The notes: generated by a model from the letters alone, not told the origin. Counted from the first letter of the stretch, positions 10,992 through 22,007 are shown. The stretch is DNA of 64,000 bases from Galerina marginata (GCA_023014335.1 JAECYW010000003.1:806001-870000), one strand, 5' to 3'. A program made the numbers and translations.

Positions 10992-13556
10992 TCATTCGTC
11001 ATGTGAATCCGCATCATAATAGTACGATCTATCTTCTTCTCCTTCTTCTCCCCTGACAGTGATTCGAAATCCGGGTGGTACTGAACCGCAGACTCGCGCC
11101 AGGTAGTTCGCCAATGTCCGGACTGTTACTTGAAAATTTCGTGTTTCCATTGAATGAACGCTGAGGCGGCGGCATTGATTTGGGAAGATGAGGGCCGAAT
11201 TTTGGAGCATTTCTACAAGCTCTGGGTAGGGTCCAGCCTGAGGAATAATTTTCTCAACAGCATCTAGGATGTAATATGCTTCATATTTTATTAGACTAAA
11301 TATATGTTAACTTGTGCTTGCCTTCTGATGATTATGGAGACATACAGTTTATATCTCTCGTCATTGCGTGACTGCATAAGGAACTCCAGGAGCATCTTGC
11401 TGAGAGTGGCAAATTTTGTGCCATCAATCACGTATTTACCGGCTCGAATGGGATCTGAAAGGAACTCCAGCAGAAGCTCTCGGTAACCAGGATCCCTGGA
11501 TGGGCCAATATAATCGTCCAAAGTGGTCTTTAACCACAGAGGATGATTTAAAGCGAGGGGGAGGCATATTTCAAGGTTGAACATCATGGCTAGGATGCCG
11601 GTAAGGGTAGAGGTATCTGCCTTGATCAATGCAGAAGCACTGGCAATAATTGCATCCACAACAATATCAGACTTGATCTCGGAGAGTCTGTCTCGCAAAA
11701 TTCTGTCCCATGCTCCACGGTGATAAAGATAGAGTTCGTCTGTGTTTGAAAAACCCTGAAGGTTGTAGGAAAGGAATTACTGGCTGGAGAATATAAATAA
11801 AGAGGAGGCGCACAGATGTCTTCAGACCCATGAAAAACGTAGCCACATAGTAGCCACAGGATTTAGTCAAGTAATTCGTCATGGAAAATATACATTGAAT
11901 AAATGGTGTTTTTAGAACCATTTCCCGTAGTTCATCCGTTGGATTTGCGCGGAATAAAACATCTCTGGCTTCAACAAACCACCAACGCACAAACGAAACA
12001 TTATCTGGTGCTAATGAAAAGACGCGTGGATGTAAGGGCGCACTTTTCGGAAGACTGCCACCAGGAAGTACTCACTGTCAATGTATTGGTGAACATGATG
12101 TATACCAATACGAGAAAGCTCCGTGAACATCGCTGTAGGGTTGATATGGTATTCATTTGACCTGGCTCGATCCAAAAGGAAGTCTCCTAAAGAAGCATGA
12201 AGAACCCTTATCTCGCTTTTCTCATCAACCATAATGACGGAGGAGAGATCGGCCAGGAGGGAAGTAGCATCACCCTTATCAAGAAGCATAAGCCCTTCCA
12301 CGAATTTCGTACTTTTGTCCCAGGCATCGGAAAGAAGGATCCCCCCTAATAGTCTCAGGGTTGCAACTATATCCTTGACACGGGAGAGAATATTGCTGTA
12401 CAGGGCGTCAAGTTGGGCAAAAGGCATATCATTCCTTACAGGACGAAGACCGAGAATTATTTCCAAGTTTTGGGTTGGATTGAACTCACTGGAAGAAATA
12501 TATCGAATGACCGTGGCAGCGTATATAAACTGCCCCGATGATTTAGTGACAAGGGACGAAATATCTGTGTCTGATGGCCATGCGGCTGGAATTAATTGCC
12601 TCTGGAGGTGTGTTTCCTTGATTTGGGAAAAACAACCATCAAAATATCGCCTGATGTCGGATTCGGGTTGATAGACATCGTCCAGTGCAAGGTGCGACGT
12701 AACGCTCTTGAAAGCTGGGGTGGCAAAAGCGAGCTTAATCTCTCGCTCGGTTCGGCTGGAGAATAGAATTATTAAGTGAAAGGAGTTCTTGGAACGAGAA
12801 AGAGCATCGGAGATGGTGTCAAGGATGTGGCGTTGGCCATTGGTGTCATTACACTCGTCTAGCCCGTCGATTATCATCAAGTGCGGATGTGGAAAGGGGA
12901 ATGCCGGTGTCCACATTTTGTAGAGCTGCATCAGCGGCTCAAGGACCAAGGCGTTGAATTGGACTTGAAATGACCGCTGGAAAATGGCGGGATCGTTCGC
13001 AACAACACCTTCAATAAGACTTTTGGCCTGTGGTAGATTTACTGCAACCTGATATGCAAGAGTCGCCGCGAGAGGCTTCACGCTATTCCGTTTAGGATCC
13101 GACCTAGAAAAAAAGAAGCTCGCTAAAAGGCTTTGATTTTGTTGGCACATCTCCGCAATCGTTTGTGCGATCGCTGATTTTCCAGCACCCGCCGGGCCGT
13201 ATAACCACATAATGTACTCGTCCCATCCAAAGGTTCCGATGATCCAATCCATGACCTTCTTAAGAACGGCGACTCGAGTGTTCGGGTAGCATTTTGGTGG
13301 ATCGAAACGGTCTGCGGAATTATGGAAGGCACCTGGGGATGCAGCCTCGAGAAGAATATCCATACCTATGGGTGTGAGCGGGTTTAAACCGTTTAGTCCA
13401 GCTTGCAATTACTCTACAGATAGACGGAAAAATACACCCACCAGCTTTGTGGTTGGAGAAATGAACGGGGCCATAATATTCGGAACTTGAAAGGTTGTTA
13501 AACGTGCTCCCGTTGACTCGAAAGTTCCTGCTATTGGCGAATATTTGAGAAGACAT
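10992..13556 (-). pseudogene. NACHT NTPase paralogue with a frameshift
   Basis: Second copy of the four-exon NACHT gene. Exons are 13556-13442, 13365-11814, 11755-11346 and 11295-10992, with introns of 76, 58 and 50 bp at the same sites as in the first copy. Walker A (GPAGAGKS), Walker B (LMIIDGLDE) and the acidic tail (YYYDADSHDE) are kept. The N-terminus is longer and closer to the usual family form (MSSQIFANSRNFRVNGSTFN). Relative to copy 1, a 7-nt deletion at about 12,062-12,070, just after SEYF at about residue 470, shifts the frame. Exons 1 plus 2 total 1667 nt, which is not a multiple of three, whereas the later exons remain open in the ancestral frame. A shortened NACHT protein of about 490 residues could still be made, so the copy may be a truncated gene and not a dead one. 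Confidence 0.75.
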
Positions 13557-14428
13557 GAAGATTGGCGAGATGTAAGGCAACAATGTATTGTAAGGTGGAA
13601 GAGTGAAGCAGAGATACGGGCAAATCGATGGACAACACGCGTTCACCTCGCTGTGCTGATGGCAGTGTTCTACAGTTATGTCCAACGGGCTGAACATGAA
13701 GTAAACTTGGAAGTTGGAATCAACTTGGAATTCATTTCCGGTTTCATCTCCGACACATCGCTATCAGAGAACGAATGGGCGAAAACAGCTACGAGGCTAT
13801 GTGTTCGAGGACGTGCTCTCCGGGCCCAATTGTCCCTACCTTGATAGTTGATTAGATTAGGTTGACATGATCGTATCAGCGGCTGTGCAATCTTTTGCGT
13901 CACAATCCTGGTCCCTTGCTCGACGCGCTTCGTTATTTCCACTCCACTCTGCCAGACTTCTCGTTGATGTCCTATCCGAACAGTGCTCCAGAATACGTGA
14001 ACGCAGCTTCCCTGGCTGCAGTGAACACGACACTGACGTGTTCCTCGAGGTCGACTGCACTTGTCAACGACACTCTGCTATCCTCGCAGGCCCAAGTAAC
14101 CCTCAGCTATCGCTTACACGAGCCACTCGATGCCTTACACCAGTGCATGAACGCGAAATTTGTCAACAGTTCAAAGGCCCACAAGCAGGCAGCGCGAATA
14201 TCAGCTTTTCGTCCTTCCTGAAAAGTTGATATCGATGGATTTTTCAGTCTTTCCTCGTTTCCCACTGCCTCGGACGCTCTACTCGACAGCGGCTCGCGCC
14301 CGAGCTCGCTGTGGCTTGTTTTAAACCAGCTCTGCGAGGCTCCGACCGTCCACGTCGTTTCAGCCAGGCCAGTGCGTAGACCTCTTTCCTCCACAGAGCA
14401 GGCTCGAAAGCCGCCGCTTTCTGGCCTA
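13557..14428. other. NACHT flank running into an inhibitor-block remnant
   Basis: The first roughly 115 bases match the flank of the first NACHT copy. From about 14,280 the sequence resembles the inhibitor block again: GAAAGCCGCCGCTTTCT at about 14,406 matches 948-964. That block is cut at 14,428 by a transposon and resumes at 17,032. No gene is supported between these marks. A plus-strand frame at 13,867-14,229 is not backed by any motif. Confidence 0.4.
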
Positions 14429-15007
14429 TGGCAGTCAACCTGCACATTTAATCAGGCGAGCTAGCGCCACTCGTTTTGCGAGCCACTTTTTGCCATTTTT
14501 TTCGTTTTCCGAGCCAGTTTCAGGTAGGTTTCAGTCCGAGCCATATAACTACAACTTGAGCGCACATTTTGGTGTCTTGCGAGCAGAGCTACTTTGTATG
14601 CGAGCCACCTCAAATTTAATAAGACACTACAAATAGTAAATAAGAGCCTTACGGTAGTCTTATAAGACAAGCTACAAAAAATTAAAGCGAGCTACCAAAA
14701 ATTAAAAGCGAGCCCACCTTTGAGTTGCGAGCCTACTTTTGAATTGCGAGCCAGCTTTTGAATTGCGAGCCGACTTTTCAAACGAGCCACTTTCGGTCCG
14801 GCGGTCAGTGATAGCCGGGACCGGGGAAGGGCATGCCAAACAATGTCAAAGGTCTAAATATGGAGAATGATTTGAGTAGTCGGCCAAATTCACGGCGGGC
14901 GGGCTTTTACTAAGGTCCAAAATTATAATAAATTGATTCTAGGTAGTTCTAGCTTTCGATCAAGCCTAAAATCGCCATCATCCGTGAGGTATTAGTCGCA
15001 AAATGAT
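14429..15007 (+). repeat. Left terminal inverted repeat of the 2.6-kb element
   Basis: This is the inverse complement of 16452-17031 with few differences. Because the two arms mirror each other, both contain the same 69-residue reading frame (14461-14670 minus, 16790-16999 plus), which should not be read as a gene. Confidence 0.85.
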
Positions 15008-15495
15008 AGAAGCTGTCCTGACTTCGCGGATTTAAACGGCACAGGTGGAACCCCATTCACCTTCACAGATTTGGGACCTGGTTTGGAGACTTTTTTTATT
15101 GACTGAATTACACTTTGGTATCTGTAAGCGGGACAATTAGATTCATAAATTAATTCAATCCCAAATCGGAAAGGAGTTGAACAAGGAGGGGGATAGATAT
15201 GGAGTAATTGGCTGACCTCTTCCGAGTCCAAAAGTCCGCGTAAATTCCACAGATAAAACCTCAGTAAAGGATTAGACAATAAATGATAGTTCTGCATGAA
15301 TAAATTACCTGCTTGTGAGAGAAGCAGACTGCTCCTGGCGTCGATGTCTGGCAGCGCCGCAGGCGGCACAAAATTACGAATCAATAATGGCCTATATCCC
15401 GTCCGGTTTTGCTGATTTGAAAGCCCAAATATTAGGTGAAAATTTACATCTATCTTCGCAGATTTCAGACACATTTTGGGTGTAATTTTCCGCAT
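14992..15495 (-). CDS. Hypothetical 167-residue frame inside the 2.6-kb element
   Basis: The frame begins MRKITPKMCLKSAKIDVN and ends SAKSGQLLSFCD at the inner edge of the left inverted repeat. Its composition is protein-like (LLRFYLWNLRGLLDSEEVSQ), unlike most frames here, but I recognise no domain or transposase motif. It could be an exon of element cargo or a captured host fragment. No introns could be assigned. Confidence 0.3.
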   Translation of the reverse strand: MRKITPKMCLKSAKIDVNFHLIFGLSNQQNRTGYRPLLIRNFVPPAALPDIDARSSLLLSQAGNLFMQNYHLLSNPLLRFYLWNLRGLLDSEEVSQLLHIYPPPCSTPFRFGIELIYESNCPAYRYQSVIQSIKKVSKPGPKSVKVNGVPPVPFKSAKSGQLLSFCD

Positions 15496-15617
15496 AAATG
15501 TAAGGAGGGGAATGTGAAGGCCCGAGTGCGATTTACCCGTTTCTCATACATATCTAACAATCCTCTCACTTCTTCCTAGTTCATCTTGTAATTTGCTTGA
15601 AATGCTCAACCTTCGTA

Positions 15618-15914
15618 AGATAGGCTTCATACGTTCTGGTGACGTTTACGTAAGAAAGCGTGACTATTGCAGTATATCCCATCTGACATTTCAAAAATTA
15701 ACTGTTTCAAAAATCTGCTTCCAAGAAAGTGTAGTAAATTCAAATTAGAAACTTTTGTTGGAAATATTTTTTTGAAAAGTGAAGTTGCCATGATGCCATT
15801 CGGGAAATAAGGAGGAGGGTGCTCAAATCAGACGTGATGGCGGGTCTTGAATTTGGCTGAGGTCACGATTTGTCACGCTGACATAAACATCACCAGAACG
15901 TATGAAGCCTATCT
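15618..15914. mobile_element. Nested 297-bp MITE-like element
   Basis: The ends AGATAGGCTTCATACGTTCT and its inverse form terminal repeats of about 40 bp, with TA on both outer sides (15616-15617, 15915-15916). A further GCGTGAC pair extends the match inward. It lies wholly within the interior of the 2.6-kb element, so it inserted later or was carried along. It is too short to code for anything. Confidence 0.75.
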
Positions 15915-16451
15915 TATTATCAATCCAGAATACATTTCTAATAGACGCCCGACCTTCTCCACGTAAATCAGCTCGTGTAAAATCATGTCAAAGTCTTAAA
16001 ATTCCCCTAGTATTGATTTTACACACTCTCAACTGCATGAACATCGCAGGACTTCGCCGTCTAATTAGCAATGCTTCTGCGCAGCTATTATACGAAGAAT
16101 TAAAATCTAGACATTAACTTTTAGAACTGACATTTATCTTTCTCGGAACTACTTCATTTTCTGCATCTCGGCAAACTTCAAGGCACTGAACCCTCAATTT
16201 ACTTTCCTTCTTGTAAATACCTGTAAAATGGGTATTTATTGTTGAGAGAGCTCTCGTGCTCGTCTCATCAAATATGCGTTTTCATTTTTATCTTCTTATC
16301 TACATCCGCGTTTGCGTTTGTTATTTCTTTCCTCTTATAGCGTACGCCTCACTGCCGTTCGGCTTTATACCATGCGCTCTTTGCTCTCATATGACTTCCC
16401 TAGCTACGCTTCGTCGGCCGTTGACTTGGCATCTCCTATTTTTCATTTATT

Positions 16452-17031
16452 TATCATTCTACGACTAATACCTCACGGACGATGGCGATTTTAGGCTTGA
16501 TCGAAAGCTAGAACTACCTAGAATCAATTTATTATAATTTTGGACCTTAGTAAAAGCCCGCCCGCCGTGAATTTGGCCGACTACTCAAATCATTCTCCAT
16601 ATTTAGACCTTTGACATTGTTTGGCATGCCCTTCCCCGGTCCCGGCTATCACTGACCGCCGGACCGAAAGTGGCTCGTTTGAAAAGTCGGCTCGCAATTC
16701 AAAAGCTGGCTCGCAATTCAAAAGTAGGCTCGCAACTCAAAGGTGGGCTCGCTTTTAATTTTTGGTAGCTCGCTTTAATTTTTTGTAGCTTGTCTTATAA
16801 GACTACCGTAAGGCTCTTATTTACTATTTGTAGTGTCTTATTAAATTTGAGGTGGCTCGCATACAAAGTAGCTCTGCTCGCAAGACACCAAAATGTGCGC
16901 TCAAGTTGTAGTTATATGGCTCGGACTGAAACCTACCTGAAACTGGCTCGGAAAACGAAAAAAATGGCAAAAAGTGGCTCGCAAAACGAGTGGCGCTAGC
17001 TCGCCTGATTAAATGTGCAGGTTGACTGCCA
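16452..17031 (-). repeat. Right terminal inverted repeat of the 2.6-kb element
   Basis: Inverse partner of 14429-15007; see the element entry. The inner limit is set where the match after TATCATT stops. Confidence 0.85.
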
Positions 17032-18004
17032 TACTGGCCCACACCGAGCATGAGGAGAGTCTGATGCCCACCGACAGCCTCCGGCTCAGTAGATTCGTGT
17101 TAACATGGCGAGGTAACGCCCGGTTCGGCTTTTTTTCAGAGTCTATGTGCCGAACTCACCTATGTAGTTTGCTGATGGCAGATTCATATATGCACTTTGA
17201 AAAGGTCGCTCGTTTTTCCAGGGAAAGCCGGGGAGTAGCGCTATTGGTGATTTCAGGCTTATGTAGGAGTTGGGCTATCGAGTAAGTACATTCTCGTCCT
17301 ATCTGGTCTACCAAATTTTACCATGTAACATTGTATTCTCCTTGTAGTCACTTGGAATTTGTGCCGCTCGCAGCAGGCGCAAACTAAAGTACGTGTAACG
17401 TCAAGGGAGTTATGTATGTTGTATCCTTGTTTTTCTCTCTCCTTTTGCACCTCTGCTCATGTTCTAGGGTATGCGCAGCTGGAACTCTAGAAGCCCCAAA
17501 ACAATTCAAGCAGGGGACGAGCCGATGACGATCTGCGTGGGGTCAGCAGTATGCCGATGGTATGTAAGTATTTTTTTCTTTTTCGCGATGTGACTCACCG
17601 AATATCTAGCCTCCACCCGATCGCACCGTGCTGGGATTTCGAAACATAATGCGCAGGCGAAGGATAGGTGAGGAGGCCGATGTGCATCGGGTTGTCATAT
17701 ATCTGGTTCTTCTTATTTTTCTTTATCCTCGTTCCTGTCGCTATTTTTTTTTCTTATTTCTATCGCTCTTTCTGTGCGGTCTGGATGCAGGTGGTCTCTG
17801 ATGTTTAATGGCGCTCGACGCCGAGCCGGTTCAGTACCAATTAAGTAGCTGCGATTCAGTAGCCGGTTTAACGTGACTTTCGAATGACGCTTGATCGGTG
17901 TATGGTATTTCTTTCCCCAGCCATTCCAACTCCTCGCCCGGATTTCTCAAATCGTTTTGGTAGACCCCCACGAGACTCGCTCGGAGTTCGTCAAGTCCGC
18001 TTGA
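17032..18004 (+). pseudogene. Degenerate protease-inhibitor-like gene copy (remnant 4)
   Basis: This is the part of the interrupted block lying right of the 2.6-kb element. CCACCGACAGCCTCCGGCTC at about 17,069 matches 997-1016, and ATTCATATATGCAC at about 17,190 matches the landmark in remnants 1 and 3. The last-exon remnant at 17,951-18,004 reads IVLVDPHETRSEFVKSA followed by TGA. It keeps FV as in the intact gene but has lost the Trp. Confidence 0.58.
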
Positions 18005-18062
18005 GAGATCGCCCATATTTGAGTACCCCTGCCAAGTGATCGTCAATAATTTGGTCAGTATC

Positions 18063-18142
18063 CGAAGACGTACGCTACGTGGAATGGCAGGAAGAAAACA
18101 ATTGGGCCCTAGGCCTCAACTCCGCGAGCACTGGGATCTGCA
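18063..18142 (+). pseudogene. Isolated third-exon-like piece of the inhibitor family (remnant 5)
   Basis: The frame RYVEWQEENNWALGLNSAST followed by GIC runs into a GTGAGT donor in the same phase as the third exon of the intact gene (RYLEWQEGDYKWSLKAASTG, then LW). It lies only about 60 bp after the last exon of remnant 4, so the order is last exon then third exon. It must come from a different, truncated copy. It is the last recognisable inhibitor piece before the palindrome array. Confidence 0.6.
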
Positions 18143-18314
18143 AGTGAGTATTCCATAGTGCCGACTGGTTCTATTACAGGAAATTATTTCCGGCGTGCTT
18201 CCTGTGTTTTTTTACTCTCCTCTCTTCAGCCCCGATCTACCTGAGTAGCTTTCTCTCTACCTCGCACTCTGATGTTACTGGGAAAGCCCCCAGTACCATT
18301 TCATCAACTACCCC

Positions 18315-19643
18315 GCACCCAAACCAAACGCCGATCCAAAGCATAAGCGAGGTCTCTTCTACTCGACAGTGCGAGCCCAGAAGAACATGGTTCTTTTGGA
18401 CCGACTGGTTTGTTGGGATTTGGGATGATCGGTATGCTTCCTGGGCTTGTTTGCTTTTCCTTTGCCTTCATGCCTTCTTCAACCCTCAAGTCAGACGGCC
18501 CCCGATCTACCTGACTGTCAATGGCTCGTTTTTTTATATATTTATATGTATGATTCAGAAGAGCGTCTCTCACCCGTCTCTCACCCGTCCTAGTAGCACT
18601 CAACCCGCATAACCATACACCGAGCCCAACCACATCAACTACTACTGCGACCATAGTTCTCGATCAACGAGGGTTACAAAAACCTTCGGGTTTTTCAGGC
18701 CCTCGTCTCGAAATATCTTTTATATCTGGTAGATGATGTGCTTCCACCTTTCGTTGGTCCATGGCTGTCGCCGACCTTGGACTTGGACTCTGCCTTCGTG
18801 CTTAGGGATATGGTGCGTCCTTTTAGCGCACCCACACTTAATATCTATTCGCCGCTAACAGTATTACCCATCTTTTCACACAATAACCCCTAAAACCCGA
18901 TTCCCGAACCTCCTCTCTAGTCGAACCGGAACGCAGAGCCACTGGAAGCATGGAAAGTATTCGGGTCATTTGTCTCAATCTCGAAAAGATCGCAGAATGA
19001 GTTTAGAAAACCTCCAGCCGTTATTTCGAGATCCCGCCTTTTCACTTAGACTTTTCCATGCTTCTTCAACCTCGTTTCTTCGTACTCCGCTCTCGACTAC
19101 GCAGGATCTGCCCCTTACCGCGCATCTGCGCAATCGGCATGTGCTTATCTCTCTTTTTGGCTCAGATGTTAGCAACGGAACACCACAGGTCCCAAACCAG
19201 CGCGTCCTCGTTGTCATCGGCTTGGGATTCGTCTGGCCTGCTCGAAGCAAGAGGCACCGGAGCATGGAATTTCAGGCTCACTATCTCAACCTCAGACCGA
19301 AGCCGACAAAGGGTTTAGGAAACTTTCCAGTCGGGGTTTTGAGATCGTTTTTATTGGTGAAACCCATGCTTCCGCACCTCTCGCGGCGATCTTGATCTTT
19401 TTCTGCCCAAGTATCGATCCCTCAAGATCATTGTTCAAGTTAGAACGGCCCCTTTCGTCCGTCCAGACGAACTTGCATGTTTGATCGCACAAAACTCCAC
19501 GGATTCTCAGCATCGCATATCCACTGGAAATAACCTGGTCAAAGCGCGAGTGGCATCGGAAGCATGGACGGTGTTAAGATCTCCATGCTTCCACACCCTC
19601 TTGATGACACGCGATCTCGATCTTTTTTTCTTGAAAGTCTAAG
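18315..19643 (+). repeat. Array unit 0 (B, C, A, A, shortened A)
   Basis: A partial first unit without promoter box. It holds B at 18337-18446, C at about 18624-18745, and A at 18944-19064 and 19259-19373. A shortened A follows at about 19557-19600, where the inner stem is missing and the two GAAGCATGG arms lie only about 20 bp apart. It is bounded on the right by the transposon at 19644-20702. Confidence 0.6.
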
Positions 19644-20702
19644 CCCAGTGAAAAACGCCTCGAGTGAGATTGTCTGAAATTGAGTGCCCTCGAGCCCTTT
19701 CCCATGAGAGCTTGGAACTTCGAGCGTCTTCGAGTGGTACACTATCTCATCAGAATATGCCGATGTTTCAAGTCTTGGCATGCCTTGGAGGGGCGTGGAA
19801 GGCGCTGACAAACCATGGGTTCTTGCATAATTTTCGGGCTTGCGAAGTTCAACTTCAACTTCTTCCATCGCCACGTACCACCACCACACGCAATACTAGC
19901 TCCCCCACCTTCTTGTAGCCTCACCACCTCTCAGCCTCACCATCAGCTTCCAGCCTCACCACCACCTTCCAGCCTCCCTATCGGCTTCGTAGAAATCCTA
20001 GCCCCAATATTGTAAGTCATCACCCTATCGTATATTCATTCCTTTCGAAGTCATTCATGTAAGTGTACTGTGGTGCGAGGGCGAACAAGTCTATTGGGGT
20101 GGGTTCAGGTACGTCATTTATTCTTGCCGTTCAGATAGGATGCTTATTTCCTTCTGTAGTGCTCTTCGTGTCATGTGCGGTTACCTTCCTGGTGGTGACT
20201 GCGTCAATCTACGAACATTGCGGGGTGTGTGACTTGCGGGTGCTCTCTATTCCCCTTTTTTATGCCCCTACGTCGTCGCTTTCTGTTATGTTTGTCACCG
20301 CTACGACTTGTAGGCTGTCAGTTGTTTTTACAAGGGATTCGGCTCAGAGGACAGAAAAGGGGCGTGTTAGTAAACTAGGTAGTTTTAAGGCTCTGTATTA
20401 GTAAACTTGAATGCACTCTGTTTCACGCCATATAACCACTGAGCCACGTCGACTGGGATCGAGCAAATTTTAGAATCTATCATAGTCGAGGGGACTCGAA
20501 GGCTCTAATCGTAGTCGAGCCAAATCGAGCAGGGTAGTTTTGCGATCAATTTAATCGATACCACACGAGTTGGCTCGAAATGATACGAAAAATCCTCGAG
20601 CCATTCTCACTTTTCGGACGACATCGAGTGCTGTCGACTGGATTGATGGCACACGATATCACACGACTCCACTCGATCCTGCTCGAGGCGTTTTTCACTG
20701 GG
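19644..20702. mobile_element. 1.06-kb element with 21-bp perfect terminal inverted repeats
   Basis: It begins CCCAGTGAAAAACGCCTCGAG and ends with the exact inverse. The flanks are a 7-bp direct duplication GTCTAAG (19637-19643, 20703-20709). Removing the element restores the array text (GAAAGTCTAAGTACCAATGCC), which matches the AAAGTACCAATGCC context after other A modules. The interior has many CTCGAG- and TCGAG-type motifs near the right end and no recognisable transposase. It is a non-autonomous DNA transposon; a 7- or 8-bp duplication could suit hAT-type or related elements, but the class is open. Confidence 0.8.
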
Positions 20703-20881
20703 GTCTAAGTACCAATGCCCCAATATGTTGATTTAAATGAGGTCCTCCAAGTCCTCACCCTCCAGACGAACTGACCCATTAGAACTGCTTGTATGTGCTA
20801 TCGAGTAGTGTATCTTTAATAACTATGAACTGGTGATGAGTTACGAAAATTTGCCAGCGCTTGTTGTCTGACTTACCCTGG

Positions 20882-20887
20882 CACGTG
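20882..20887 (+). promoter_or_regulatory. E-box-like CACGTG at the head of a unit
   Basis: CACGTG followed by ATCAGAG and GGCGATTTCCT recurs at 25152, 29052, 31435 and 38878 and, as CACATG, at 49638. Each lies about 40-60 bp before the helical exon and 30-60 bp after an AACCTCAGTTACGAAAATTT-like stretch or a variant of it. The fixed placement suggests a promoter element; no factor can be named. Confidence 0.4.
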
Positions 20888-20915
20888 ATCAGAGTTGGCG
20901 GCGATTTCCTGATCA

Positions 20916-21098
20916 GTGTCGCGCTGCGAAGTGCTTGCTTTTCGATCCCACCTGGTAGCCCGCGTTTCCTCCAAACATCACTGGCACGTTCTAGAAGAGC
21001 TCTTGGATGGCTTCGTGCGACGTATTTGTGCCCAGGGCTTGGACACGAGCGTTGCGATGATCGTGGAAATGAATAGGATCGAGACTGATTACAATGAG
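20916..21098 (+). pseudogene. Helical exon of the array unit (best open copy)
   Basis: Open from MSRCEVLAFRSHLVARVSSK through HHWHVLEELLDGFVRRICAQ to MNRIETDYNE, then an intron-like GTACGTGATGTC. Related exons are at about 25200-25436, 29090-29341, 31470-31716, 38930-39118, 49698-49911, 54290-54482 and 56745-56958. Most carry frameshifts or stops. Together they suggest an ancestral peptide with HHWQVLEELLDG, RVSRERANTYARALVKAG and MEMNRIELIT segments, strongly alpha-helical. I do not recognise the family. Confidence 0.45.
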
Positions 21099-21984
21099 GT
21101 ACGTGATGTCATTTTATGACCGATTCCTATGTATGATGAATTCCAGTATAAACGCTCGGAATGCCCTCCATTCCTATGACGCTCCGTCCGTTACGCACAC
21201 GTAAAAGCCCTTTTGGATTCGTCCTCCACAACACCCGTACCTTTGGATGTATTACCCTTGGAGTTGTCGTTCCGGTGAGCCAATTTCTCGAAAGTCAATT
21301 TCATGCACTTCCCTGATTTACCCAGAAAGAACTTCAAGATAAGCACGCCCATCTTCCCAGGTCTTTCCGAGTCCACACCCTGCTCCATCTCTCTGACAGT
21401 ACTTTCAAAGATCCTAATACCCTTCCTCCTACTACCCTCCTGCCAAACTACCGCCGATCCGAAGCACGCATATGCCGCTTGACCTTTTCTACTCGGCGGG
21501 CCTCAAAGGAACGTGGTTTTTTTGGGCCGACTAATTCGAGTTCAGGAAGAAAAGTGATTCATTGTGTGCTTCGTCGGCGTGTTTGCTTTCCCATTTCTAC
21601 CTCAAGTGACTTTCTCTCTCTCTGATACCGCTTCGAAAGCTCCCAGCAGCACGATTCCCCAAACTGTCCCACACCCAATCTCAAACCAAACGCCGGTCCG
21701 AAGCATGCCGCGACGCGTCTCTCTCTCGACGGTGCGAGCCCACAAGAACTTGCTTTTTTGGACCGACTAGTTCGAGTGACCATAAGGGAATAGGTTCCAG
21801 GCGTGCTTCCAAGGCATCTTTGCTTTTCCCTTGACGACTTACGATCTGCCTGAATGGCTTCCCTCTCTTTCTCTTATTGTTCTTAGGAAGCTCCTTGTAC
21901 TATTCCCCAACCACCCCGCACCCAAACTCATCCCAAACGCCGATCCGAAGCATGTCCTGACGCCTCTCTCTCGACGGTACGAGC

Positions 21985-22007
21985 CCAAAAGAACATGGTT
22001 CTTTTGG
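21985..22007 (+). ncRNA. Apical stem of a B module, reference form
   Basis: CCAAAAGAAC, loop ATG, GTTCTTTTGG form a perfect 10-bp stem. It lies between the outer B arms (GAAGCATGTC at about 21947 and GGCGTGCTTTC at about 22042). It serves as reference for the compensated form at 30143-30165. The ncRNA label is inferred from structure only. Confidence 0.4.

Larger units (their letters stand above)
14429..17031. mobile_element. 2.6-kb element with long terminal inverted repeats
   Basis: The element begins TGGCAGTCAACCTGCAC and ends with the exact inverse, flanked on both sides by TA (14427-14428 and 17032-17033). The inverted repeats run for about 580 bp (14429-15007 and 16452-17031) and are nearly identical. 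Each repeat carries four or more spaced GCGAGCC motifs at about 14,710-14,790, mirrored at about 16,680-16,750. The duplicated inhibitor block reads through on either side, which confirms insertion. The interior, about 1.44 kb, shows no recognisable transposase, so it is probably non-autonomous. The TA flank would suit a Tc1/mariner-type insertion, but TA is palindromic and the superfamily is uncertain. Confidence 0.82.

Noticed and set aside
14461..16999. Two identical 69-residue reading frames on opposite strands
   Set aside because: They are mirror images created by the long inverted repeats of the 2.6-kb element, not two genes.
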